Below, in pieces: positions 1 through 5,502 of a DNA stretch of 5,502 nt (position 1 is its first letter; each line of letters begins with the position of its first letter). The position numbers and the translations under genes are program-made. The stretch comes from Crocinitomicaceae bacterium (lineage in GTDB: Bacteria > Bacteroidota > Bacteroidia > Flavobacteriales_D > Crocinitomicaceae): contig JAHEMP010000096.1 in NCBI GenBank assembly GCA_024643585.1, positions 2,627 to 8,128 on the forward strand. The letters are read 5' to 3'. The notes under the pieces are model-generated. The model saw nothing but the letters and a program-made list of their open reading frames with translations, ran no database searches and had not been told where the DNA came from.

Positions 1-1072
1 AAGGAATATTCAAAACCCAAAAAGCTTTCCAAGAAAAATTCCAGGCTTTGTTCCAAAAAGGTGATTTGCGCAAATAATCGATTCCAATGATGGAGAGAAT
101 TACCACCACAGGAAAAACAGTCAAAATGAATCGTTCTTGCCTATTAGGATAAGCAGTATGGAATAGTATAAAAATGATGGTAGGCAAAAACAACAACCAC
201 TGTTCCTTTGATGATTTGAAGAACCCAACCATAGCTAATAGTCCCAAAGGGAAAAGTAAAACCCCAAATAAAACGTAGAAATACATGAAGTAATTGGTGT
301 TGATCATATAACTTACCCCTTCGTTCACATTGTACGTGAAATACGCGATAAACTCAGCAAAAGGATAACCCCAAATCAAGAAATCAACTAATCCTTGGGT
401 TACAGCAAAAAGCAATAAAACCCCTCCACAAAAAAGAAAAAATTGTTTCCATTGCATTTTAAAGAAATAATAGGCAGCCAAACCAACAGCGAAAACCCCT
501 ATTTGATAGCGAAAGGAAACAGCCATCCCCAGCAACATACCAGCATATAAAAAATCAATCGCTTTTCTTTCGCGAACCAAAAGCCAAACTCCCCACATTA
601 AAAATGGAACACTTGTCATTTCTACTAAGTTCCGTACAGATAAGAATGGCATCATCCAAAGCAAAGAAAGTATCCAGCCAACGATTACTGCGTTGTTGCG
701 ATTTGAAAGTTTCTCCGTTATTTTAATTCCAAAATAAACTATGAAAATAGAAGCTAAAGCGTGTAGAATTCTATTAAAAACCATCAAAATCATAGGGTTT
801 TCGAGACCAAAAAACTTTGCAACGACGAAAAAGAAATAATTAATGCCAACATACGTAAAGCTATGACCTTCTGGTCCGCCCCTGTTGTTGTCTGACCATG
901 GTAACCAACCGTTGTAATCAAAACCGTCGGCCCACGAACTCGCAGATTCAATGATTAGAAAATGGTCATCGTGCATACCATAACCTGCGGAAAAAACAGC
1001 AGACAATAATCGGAATACTAAGCCAACAAAAATTATGGTTTTGAAAGAGGAAAAATCAATTCTGTTTAGCAT
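1..1072 (-). CDS. GT22 (Alg9/PIG-B-like) multi-pass glycosyltransferase, C-terminus outside window
   Basis: The frame is open from the ATG at 1072 to the left edge: 357 residues with no stop. An in-frame TAA lies five codons before the ATG, so this start is well supported. The protein is very hydrophobic, with about ten likely membrane helices (for example residues 11-30, 72-90, 96-116, 128-145, 210-232, 262-284, 291-306 and 317-330). The first large loop carries HDDHF at 34-38 followed by IESASSWADG, which matches the HPDE-type acidic first-loop motif of GT22 enzymes. Residues 308-316, YPNRQERFI, match the family's H-K-E-x-R-F-I motif before a helix. GT22 enzymes transfer mannose or a related sugar from a polyprenyl-phosphate donor on the outer face of the membrane; the acceptor here cannot be told. 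GT39/GT83 families are alternatives but fit the two motifs less well. The gene is divergent from the DjlA-like gene and starts 21 bases after a good -7 element. Confidence 0.85.
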   Translation of the reverse strand, partial: MLNRIDFSSFKTIIFVGLVFRLLSAVFSAGYGMHDDHFLIIESASSWADGFDYNGWLPWSDNNRGGPEGHSFTYVGINYFFFVVAKFFGLENPMILMVFNRILHALASIFIVYFGIKITEKLSNRNNAVIVGWILSLLWMMPFLSVRNLVEMTSVPFLMWGVWLLVRERKAIDFLYAGMLLGMAVSFRYQIGVFAVGLAAYYFFKMQWKQFFLFCGGVLLLFAVTQGLVDFLIWGYPFAEFIAYFTYNVNEGVSYMINTNYFMYFYVLFGVLLFPLGLLAMVGFFKSSKEQWLLFLPTIIFILFHTAYPNRQERFILTVFPVVVILSIIGIDYLRKSPFWNKAWNFSWKAFWVLNIP

Positions 1073-1093
1073 ACACCGTTTAATTTAACCCCA

Positions 1094-1111
1094 CAAAAGT
1101 AGCCAAAAGTA
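1094..1111 (-). promoter_or_regulatory. Tandem Bacteroidota-type -7 elements for the GT22-like gene
   Basis: Read on the minus strand, TACTTTTG occurs at 1111-1104 and again at 1101-1094, ten bases apart. Both match the TAnnTTTG -7 consensus of the Bacteroidota housekeeping sigma factor exactly. The proximal copy ends 21 bases before the ATG at 1072 and is followed by TGGGG. A TTGG lies upstream of the distal copy, but the gap from its TTG to that copy is 16 bases, shorter than the usual -33/-7 spacing, so the -33 element is weak or absent. Two start sites are possible; which copy is used cannot be told from sequence. Confidence 0.6.
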
Positions 1112-1154
1112 TTAGATTTACTTATTCCAACTAACAAGGAATAACGGAATTCAG

Positions 1155-1162
1155 TATTTTTG
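1155..1162 (+). promoter_or_regulatory. Possible -7 element just before the DjlA-like gene
   Basis: TATTTTTG matches TAnnTTTG on the plus strand and ends nine bases before the ATG at 1172. If used, the transcript would have a leader of only a few bases. No TTG-type -33 element stands at the expected distance. AT-rich sequence makes chance matches common. A second, imperfect candidate (TAGATTTA, 1113-1120) would give a more ordinary leader. Confidence 0.35.
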
Positions 1163-1171
1163 ATTCTGCCT

Positions 1172-1951
1172 ATGACAAACATCTCGCTCAATTTTAACCA
1201 AGTCGCTGAATTGCCAACTTATGTTGTTCTCTTGGCTTTCGGAATCCCGTTTCTCGGTGGATTGGTGTTCTTTATCTATACCACTAGATATGCTAGCATG
1301 TGGCAAAAAGGAATATTTCCAAAAAAACTAAAGCCGAGCGAAGATAATTTTCTAGAGGCATATTTAGCACTTGGCGCAAAGTTGATGACCATTGATTACA
1401 AGTCGACAAAAGGCAAAATAATGTTCATCAATCAATATTTTAACCGATACTTCAAATTTGCAAATTACAATTTTGGAGATTCCATTATTTACTCCTTTCG
1501 TAACCCTATAAATACGAAAACAGTTACAGATTGGATGAAAATTCACCTAAAAACGGAAGGTGAAAGATCTCAAGTCGTTTATTTTTTGACGGGCCTTGCG
1601 ATGGTTAGTGGAGCCATTACCCCTGGAGAGTTGGCTTTTTTAAAAGCCATAAATTCCGATCTCGAACTAAAACCAGATAATTTAGTTAGAATCCTCTCCA
1701 TTTTTGCCGCTTATGAACAGAAAAGACAGGATAGTACTGAATCTACCACGAAACCTAAGGTTAGCAAATATGCCTATGAAATCCTAGGAGTATCTGTTGG
1801 AGCGACAAAAGAAGAAATTAAAAAAGCCTATAGAAAAATGGCGAAAATTCATCACCCCGATAATTTTGTTAACTCCTCTTTGTCTCAACAAAAAATGGCA
1901 GAAGAAAAGTTTATAGAAATTCGAAACGCTTATGAAAGTTTAAAAGCTTAG
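1172..1951 (+). CDS. DjlA-like membrane-anchored J-domain co-chaperone (TM + TerB-like + DnaJ)
   Basis: I chose the ATG at 1172, giving 259 residues. A TTG at 1160 would add four residues but overlaps the possible -7 element, and no ribosome site supports it. Residues about 16-36 form one membrane helix. Residues about 50-185 are helical and resemble a TerB domain, although the usual acidic metal-binding residues are not obvious. Residues 199-259 are a J domain beginning KYAYEILGV, with helix II KKAYRKMAKIHH and the diagnostic HPD at 228-230; it ends on the last helix of the domain. This TM-TerB-J order is that of DjlA, an inner-membrane partner that stimulates the ATPase of DnaK through the HPD loop. 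The J domain would face the cytoplasm. It stands alone on the plus strand, divergent from the GT22-like gene, and its stop overlaps the convergent YchJ-like gene. Function is inferred from architecture; orthology to DjlA was not tested. Confidence 0.88.
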   Translation: MTNISLNFNQVAELPTYVVLLAFGIPFLGGLVFFIYTTRYASMWQKGIFPKKLKPSEDNFLEAYLALGAKLMTIDYKSTKGKIMFINQYFNRYFKFANYNFGDSIIYSFRNPINTKTVTDWMKIHLKTEGERSQVVYFLTGLAMVSGAITPGELAFLKAINSDLELKPDNLVRILSIFAAYEQKRQDSTESTTKPKVSKYAYEILGVSVGATKEEIKKAYRKMAKIHHPDNFVNSSLSQQKMAEEKFIEIRNAYESLKA

Positions 1952-2349
1952 ATCATCCCAAAATACTTCCAAACTCCGAATTCCTTTTTAAAAATGGAGT
2001 TCTCATGAATGTACCTTAATTTTCCCTTTTCTTTAAAATAGGCCTTGAATTCGACTGTTCCTTGGTAGTCGTTTTCCGTACCTTTCGTTTTAGCAAGTAT
2101 TTCTAAACGCTCCCATTTCACAGATTTTGCCCAGTCCACAATCTCCTTTTCATTCACGTTTTTTCTCGTCTCAGAATGATGAGTTTCGATGAGATATTCG
2201 CCTTTTGCCAAGGTGAAAGCTGTATAGCGTGAGCGCATTAGGTCTTCGGCTGTTTTAATAAAAACCGGATTGGAATGTGCCACTGAGCAACAGAATGCGA
2301 ATGATTTTAAACTACCGCAGGGACAATTATCATTGGAATTAAAATTCAT
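1948..2349 (-). CDS. YchJ-family (UPF0225) SEC-C motif protein
   Basis: This is a 133-residue protein. Residues 9-21 hold a complete zinc-binding SEC-C motif, C9-P-C11-G-S then C20-C21 (C-x-C-x8-C-C). The rest matches the YchJ NTF2-like domain: LMRSRYTAF at 37-45, then EYLIETHH at 51-58, VKWERLEIL at 77-85, and the family's H-E-x-S-x-F at 115-120 followed by W127 and Y129. It is shorter than E. coli YchJ (about 150 residues) and lacks the second, C-terminal SEC-C motif that some members carry. SEC-C motifs bind zinc and mediate protein contacts, as at the end of SecA; the role of YchJ itself is not firmly established. The protein is probably cytoplasmic. The gene begins 36 bases after the downstream secreted paralog and may be read from the same transcript. 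Its stop shares bases with the stop of the DjlA-like gene. Confidence 0.9.
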   Translation of the reverse strand: MNFNSNDNCPCGSLKSFAFCCSVAHSNPVFIKTAEDLMRSRYTAFTLAKGEYLIETHHSETRKNVNEKEIVDWAKSVKWERLEILAKTKGTENDYQGTVEFKAYFKEKGKLRYIHENSIFKKEFGVWKYFGMI

Positions 2350-2385
2350 TTTATTGGTTCTTCAAAACGATTGAACAAAAAATAG

Positions 2386-3813
2386 TTATTTGTACTCCCC
2401 AATAATATGATCATTTTTTGGATATCTGAAAATACTTAAAATCAAGGAATTCGGATTGTCGGCTATTATTGCTGGATAAACAATTGTTCCAGTAATTTCT
2501 TTAGTTGTATTCTCAAAAATTAAACGGTGACGCGAAATCAGTTCCCCATTCGCTTTATTAAATTCCAATTCTGCCAATATCCCACTTTCTCGGGATGATT
2601 TTTTGTTGGAATTGGGAATGTACAAACCAGACTTGTCATAACTTTTCGGTGAATCTACAAAAAGAACTTTGATTCGTTTGTCAGTGTATAAAAAACTCTG
2701 GAACAAAGCACTCTTTGTCGCCACAGTTGTCACTTTATCAACTTGCCTTTCATCATCCAAAGTAATCAAAGTCAAATTATTGTTTTCATAGGGAATTCCG
2801 TCCTTTTTTTTCGTCACGACAGTTCCCGCAAACAGTCTTATGCTTCCATCATTCTCAATAAATGCCTCTATCAAATCTAAATTCCCGTAGCTCTCCGATG
2901 AAAAATCTTTTGTAATCTGCTTTTCTGAATTGGCTAATAGATTATTTGACAATGGAATATAATCCTCTGTCAATTGACTCATTTCATCATCGAAATCCAA
3001 AACGACAAGACCGTGCACTTCCTCTGTCTGGTAATAACCTATAATTGTAAAGAAATTATTTTCTCTTGGTCTTATTAAAAAATCACGAAAATTAACATCA
3101 ACGGATATACCAAAAGGTTTGAATTCTCCATTGGTAACCACATAAATTCCTTTGTTTATTTTGAAAAGCGCTGTGTTATCAGAAACAACAAACAAGGAAC
3201 CAAGTTGATCCATAAATTCACTTAGCGCATTGTTAAATGGAATATCATAGAAAAACTCTTTGTTAGAAACCAATTCCATTTCAGCGTTGAAAAAAACAGC
3301 TCGAATTAAATCGGGTCCTTTTACATTTTTAGCATATTCAATGAAAACAGACTCGCCCGTTATTGAATTGGTTTTAAATTCTTTATGGGAAAAATAATTG
3401 TCGGCGTGAATGTTCAACAACTCTTTTTCCTCAACAAGTATCAAGTTTTGGTCAAGCACAACTTTAATAAAAGTAAAGTCTTTGCTTTTTATTGAAACAG
3501 CCAAAATAATTTCAAGATTGCCTGTGTTACTTCGTGCATTAGAATTTAAAATGAAAAAACGAGTATTTCCTAAATTTTCTTGATTAAAAAACTTACCACC
3601 TAAATTTTCCCATTTCATTTTCTTGAAAGAACCAGTAGTCAAATCTGTAGTCATTAACTCGGCAGAACCTAAATAATACAATGTATTACCAATAGCATAA
3701 CTGTAGTAACCGTATCCTGTTTTTTCCTTTGTTAAATCAGCTTTAAAATTAATTTGTTCATGACTTATAAAGGGAAGAAAAGAAAGTAAGAAGACGTTGA
3801 TAAAATATTTCAT
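2386..3813 (-). CDS. Secreted protein of unknown family, second of a tandem paralogous pair
   Basis: I do not recognise this 475-residue protein. Residues 1-19 look like a Sec signal peptide (a lysine, then a Phe/Leu-rich core), but the cleavage site around FISHEQ (15-20) is poor for signal peptidase I. There is no lipobox, no cysteine anywhere, no later membrane helix and no C-terminal type IX sorting domain that I can see. It is plainly a paralog of the gene at 3833-5284. Shared blocks include QINFKADLTKEK (20-31), WENLGGKFFNQENL (68-81), RAVFF and MELVS (171-183), SLFVVS (206-211), residues 267-326, and DSPKSYDKSG with IP (387-400). Alternating hydrophobic strands with acidic turns such as VVLDFDDE recur along the chain, suggesting an all-beta, perhaps propeller-like fold; that is inference. 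It starts 19 bases after its paralog's stop, with no Shine-Dalgarno sequence, so the two are probably co-transcribed. Confidence 0.85.
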   Translation of the reverse strand: MKYFINVFLLSFLPFISHEQINFKADLTKEKTGYGYYSYAIGNTLYYLGSAELMTTDLTTGSFKKMKWENLGGKFFNQENLGNTRFFILNSNARSNTGNLEIILAVSIKSKDFTFIKVVLDQNLILVEEKELLNIHADNYFSHKEFKTNSITGESVFIEYAKNVKGPDLIRAVFFNAEMELVSNKEFFYDIPFNNALSEFMDQLGSLFVVSDNTALFKINKGIYVVTNGEFKPFGISVDVNFRDFLIRPRENNFFTIIGYYQTEEVHGLVVLDFDDEMSQLTEDYIPLSNNLLANSEKQITKDFSSESYGNLDLIEAFIENDGSIRLFAGTVVTKKKDGIPYENNNLTLITLDDERQVDKVTTVATKSALFQSFLYTDKRIKVLFVDSPKSYDKSGLYIPNSNKKSSRESGILAELEFNKANGELISRHRLIFENTTKEITGTIVYPAIIADNPNSLILSIFRYPKNDHIIGEYK

Positions 3814-3832
3814 TTGTTCGCTAATCTGTCAA

Positions 3833-5284
3833 TCACAAAACGCCCACTAAATGCTTATTCTTCCCGTAAATGAAAAAATTCAAAATTATAGAATCTGTAT
3901 TTCCATATATTGGAGAATAATGAAGTATGTTTCCTTTGATTTCAAGCTCACTATTTTGAAATTTCAACAAACAAGGACTATTTATTTTCCCAGTTGATTT
4001 ATCGTATTCCATATAAACGAACTCCGCATTATTAGAAGAAGACTCACTTATTTTTCCTGGTATATGCTTTCCTGTTTTATCATAATTTTTTGGGGAATCT
4101 ATGCCAATTATTTTTAATGTTTTTTCTGAATTGACAAAAGCTTGATAATCCCAAATTGATGAAACCAATGTATTTGTTTGAATTTTTTCGCGATCTGGTT
4201 TAATTGAAATTATATTTAAATTCTCACGGACTATAATACCTCCTTTGTTGTTTTTCATAGGAACGGTTCGGGTCAAAAGGAGCACTGAACCATCATCATC
4301 AACAAAAACATTTTCCAAATCCAAATAACCATAACTGGTACTTGTAAAGTCGCCTTTTAGTTGATTCTTGGCATTGGCCAAAAGCTTATTAGGTAAATCA
4401 ATATAATTTGCTGATGTCTGTGTAGCGGTTTTGTCAAAATCCAACACCAATGCTCCATGCTTACCATTTCCGTCCTTTTGACCATAATCGGAATACAACC
4501 CAACCAATACAAACCCATTATCTTTGGTATGCCGTAACATGTATGAACTAAGATTTCGATCAACAGTCAATTCAAGAGGCTCAATTCTATCTGAACTTCG
4601 AATAATGTATATTTGATTGTTAATATTAATCAGCGCCTCTTCCGCGGAAACAACGAACAAAGAAAATAGATTCAAACCAGATCCAGCGGTATTGGCATTC
4701 GTCTCTATTACCATTGAATATTCATCACTTGAAACAAGTTCCATATCTCTGTCAAAAAAAACGGCACGCATGAAATCTTCTTTTCCAGAGTTAGCCAAAT
4801 GCTCAAAATACAGCAATTCGCCTGTTTCAGGATTGGATCGGAAAATCTTTTTATACGGATGAAAATTGGATTTAATGCGACTAAGGATAGTTTCTTCAAC
4901 AACACTCAAATTTTCATCAATTTCTAAGCGAATAAATAAGAGTTCATTGTTTTCCTTTGTTAGTTCTAAAATAAGCCTCAAATTTCCATTTACACTAAAC
5001 AAATCCGAAGGTGAAAAAGTATACTTTGTCTTTTTCAAATTTTCTTGCTCGAAGAATTTAAGACCTAAATCTTCCCATTCAAAAGTTTTATCAGTCCCTT
5101 TGTCGATATTCATTGCATGAATCTCATATGGATTCAAGCAATACATGGTATTGGTAATCGTAAGCTTTTTGAAATCTCCAAAAAGAGAAATTAATTTTTC
5201 TTTGGTGAAATCTGCTTTATAATCTACTTGGCCAAAAGAAATTTTGGCAAAAACAAGTGCCAAGAGAAATAGTGTTTTTTTCAT
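3833..5284 (-). CDS. Secreted protein of unknown family, first of a tandem paralogous pair
   Basis: This 483-residue protein also belongs to no family I recognise. Residues 1-18 are a clear Sec signal peptide: KK, a Leu/Phe/Ala core, and cleavage after SFG so that the mature chain begins with Gln19, a common Bacteroidota pattern. No lipobox, later membrane helix or C-terminal sorting domain is visible; the only cysteines are at 49 and 437. Export to the periplasm is therefore the simplest reading. It aligns along its whole length with the 475-residue neighbour. In the best block (276-335 here against 267-326 there) I count 30 identities in 60 ungapped positions by eye. Conserved pieces are WEDLGLKFFEQENL (70-83), MRAVFF (172-177), SLFVVS (208-213) and DSPKNYDKTG with IP (396-409). 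Beta-strand-like repeats suggest a propeller-like fold, which is inference. The start at 5284 is chosen because it places the signal peptide correctly; no Shine-Dalgarno sequence precedes it. It is the first gene after the ahcY terminator. Confidence 0.87.
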   Translation of the reverse strand: MKKTLFLLALVFAKISFGQVDYKADFTKEKLISLFGDFKKLTITNTMYCLNPYEIHAMNIDKGTDKTFEWEDLGLKFFEQENLKKTKYTFSPSDLFSVNGNLRLILELTKENNELLFIRLEIDENLSVVEETILSRIKSNFHPYKKIFRSNPETGELLYFEHLANSGKEDFMRAVFFDRDMELVSSDEYSMVIETNANTAGSGLNLFSLFVVSAEEALININNQIYIIRSSDRIEPLELTVDRNLSSYMLRHTKDNGFVLVGLYSDYGQKDGNGKHGALVLDFDKTATQTSANYIDLPNKLLANAKNQLKGDFTSTSYGYLDLENVFVDDDGSVLLLTRTVPMKNNKGGIIVRENLNIISIKPDREKIQTNTLVSSIWDYQAFVNSEKTLKIIGIDSPKNYDKTGKHIPGKISESSSNNAEFVYMEYDKSTGKINSPCLLKFQNSELEIKGNILHYSPIYGNTDSIILNFFIYGKNKHLVGVL

Positions 5285-5321
5285 ATGAATATTGGAAATT
5301 GGGTTAGCTATAGAATGGGGA

Positions 5322-5329
5322 TAAAAGTA
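5322..5329 (-). promoter_or_regulatory. Weak -7 candidate for the secreted-paralog operon
   Basis: On the minus strand 5329-5322 reads TACTTTTA, one mismatch from TAnnTTTG, and ends 37 bases before the ATG at 5284. It sits just after the ahcY terminator's T-tract, where a promoter for the next unit would be expected. No TTG-type -33 element is visible upstream; that position falls in the terminator. Placement supports it more than sequence does. Confidence 0.3.
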
Positions 5330-5342
5330 GAAAATTAATTTT

Positions 5343-5372
5343 AAAAAAAAAGGACCTCTTTCGAAGTCCTTT
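5343..5372 (-). terminator. Intrinsic terminator of ahcY
   Basis: On the minus strand, AAAGGACTTC (5372-5363) pairs with GAGGTCCTTT (5358-5349) in a ten-pair stem with a single G-T wobble. The loop is the stable GNRA tetraloop GAAA (5362-5359). A run of six T follows directly (5348-5343). It begins 24 bases after the ahcY stop. The plus strand has no T-run after the hairpin, so it acts leftward only. Confidence 0.92.
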
Positions 5373-5396
5373 ATCCAGTTATTTTGAAACTATTGT

Positions 5397-5502
5397 TTAG
5401 TATCTGTAATGCTCTGGCTTGTATGGTCCTTGAACGTCAACTCCGATGTACTCAGCTTGATCGTTTCTAAGTTCAGTCAACTCAGCTCCAACTTTCGCAA
5501 GG
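5397..5502 (-). CDS. ahcY: S-adenosylhomocysteine hydrolase, C-terminal 34 residues only
   Basis: Only the end of the gene is present; the frame enters at the right edge and stops with TAA at 5399-5397. The 34 residues run from LAKVGAELTEL through QAEYIGVDVQGPYK to the last residues KPEHYRY. This is the hallmark tail of adenosylhomocysteinase (KPDHYRY in most members). In characterised enzymes the Lys six places before the final Tyr, and the Tyr two places before it, reach into the NAD site of the neighbouring subunit; both are kept here. The enzyme reversibly splits S-adenosylhomocysteine into adenosine and homocysteine in the cytoplasm, keeping the methylation cycle running. Its transcript ends at the hairpin at 5372-5343, so it is unlikely to be joined with the secreted paralogs downstream. 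Confidence 0.95.
   Translation of the reverse strand, partial: LAKVGAELTELRNDQAEYIGVDVQGPYKPEHYRY

Noticed and set aside
1160..1171. TTG start at 1160 for the DjlA-like gene
   Set aside because: It adds only MILP, overlaps the candidate -7 element, and an ATG follows four codons later.
1364..1546. Minus-strand 60-residue open frame containing several cysteines
   Set aside because: It is antisense to the DjlA-like gene, whose frame carries the TM, TerB-like and J domains; the cysteines show no regular zinc-binding spacing.
1972..2001. Inverted repeat AACTCC / GGAGTT as a terminator after the DjlA-like gene
   Set aside because: The stem is six pairs with an 18-base loop, no T-run follows on the plus strand, and it lies inside the YchJ-like coding region.
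2376..2384. Minus-strand TATTTTTTG before the YchJ-like gene as a -7 element
   Set aside because: It has one base too many between TA and TTTG, and no -33 element is visible; a poly-T run in AT-rich DNA easily gives this by chance.
4357..4905. Minus-strand open frames at 4357-4563 and 4708-4905 in another frame of the first secreted paralog
   Set aside because: They are shadows within a gene whose own frame is supported by full-length paralogy and a signal peptide.
4617..5120. Plus-strand open frames at 4617-4862 and 4866-5120 inside the first secreted paralog
   Set aside because: They are antisense to a well-supported coding gene, have low-complexity Ser/Lys/Phe-rich products with no domain, and lack promoter or ribosome signals.
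2386..5284. Tandem paralogs as a recent DNA-level duplication or mobile insertion
   Set aside because: The two genes share no long identical DNA stretch that I can see, and there are no flanking inverted or direct repeats or transposase; divergence is old.

Overview
The window looks like a chromosomal segment of a low-GC member of the Bacteroidota, most likely a flavobacterium-like lineage. This rests on several signs: TAnnTTTG-type -7 promoter elements in the intergenic spaces, no Shine-Dalgarno sequence before any start, AT-rich codon use, and a secreted protein with an FG|Q signal-peptidase site typical of that phylum. It is an inference and was not tested by any search. I see no rRNA, tRNA, CRISPR array, insertion sequence or phage gene.

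Layout from left to right: (1) 1-1072, minus strand, the N-terminal 357 residues of a multi-pass GT-C glycosyltransferase of the GT22 (Alg9/PIG-B-like) type, which runs off the left edge. (2) 1073-1171, a divergent intergenic space of 99 bases, with two TACTTTTG elements one helical turn apart facing left and one TATTTTTG element facing right. (3) 1172-1951, plus strand, a DjlA-like membrane-anchored co-chaperone (TM, TerB-like and C-terminal J domain). (4) 1948-2349, minus strand, a YchJ-family SEC-C protein whose stop codon overlaps the end of the DjlA-like gene. (5) 2386-3813 and 3833-5284, minus strand, two tandem paralogous secreted proteins of about 480 residues from a family I do not recognise. 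(6) 5285-5396, an intergenic space holding a strong intrinsic terminator. (7) 5397-5502, minus strand, the C-terminal tail of S-adenosylhomocysteine hydrolase (ahcY).

The two secreted paralogs are 19 bases apart and the YchJ-like gene follows after 36 bases, so 5284 down to 1948 could be one leftward transcription unit, insulated from ahcY by the terminator. The DjlA-like gene and the glycosyltransferase gene are divergent and share a short promoter region. The genes do not form an obvious common pathway; most look like ordinary housekeeping or accessory genes. The most unusual item is the diverged tandem pair of exported proteins, which look beta-rich and may be propeller-like, with sharply conserved blocks of unknown role. 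I found no convincing new multi-gene system.
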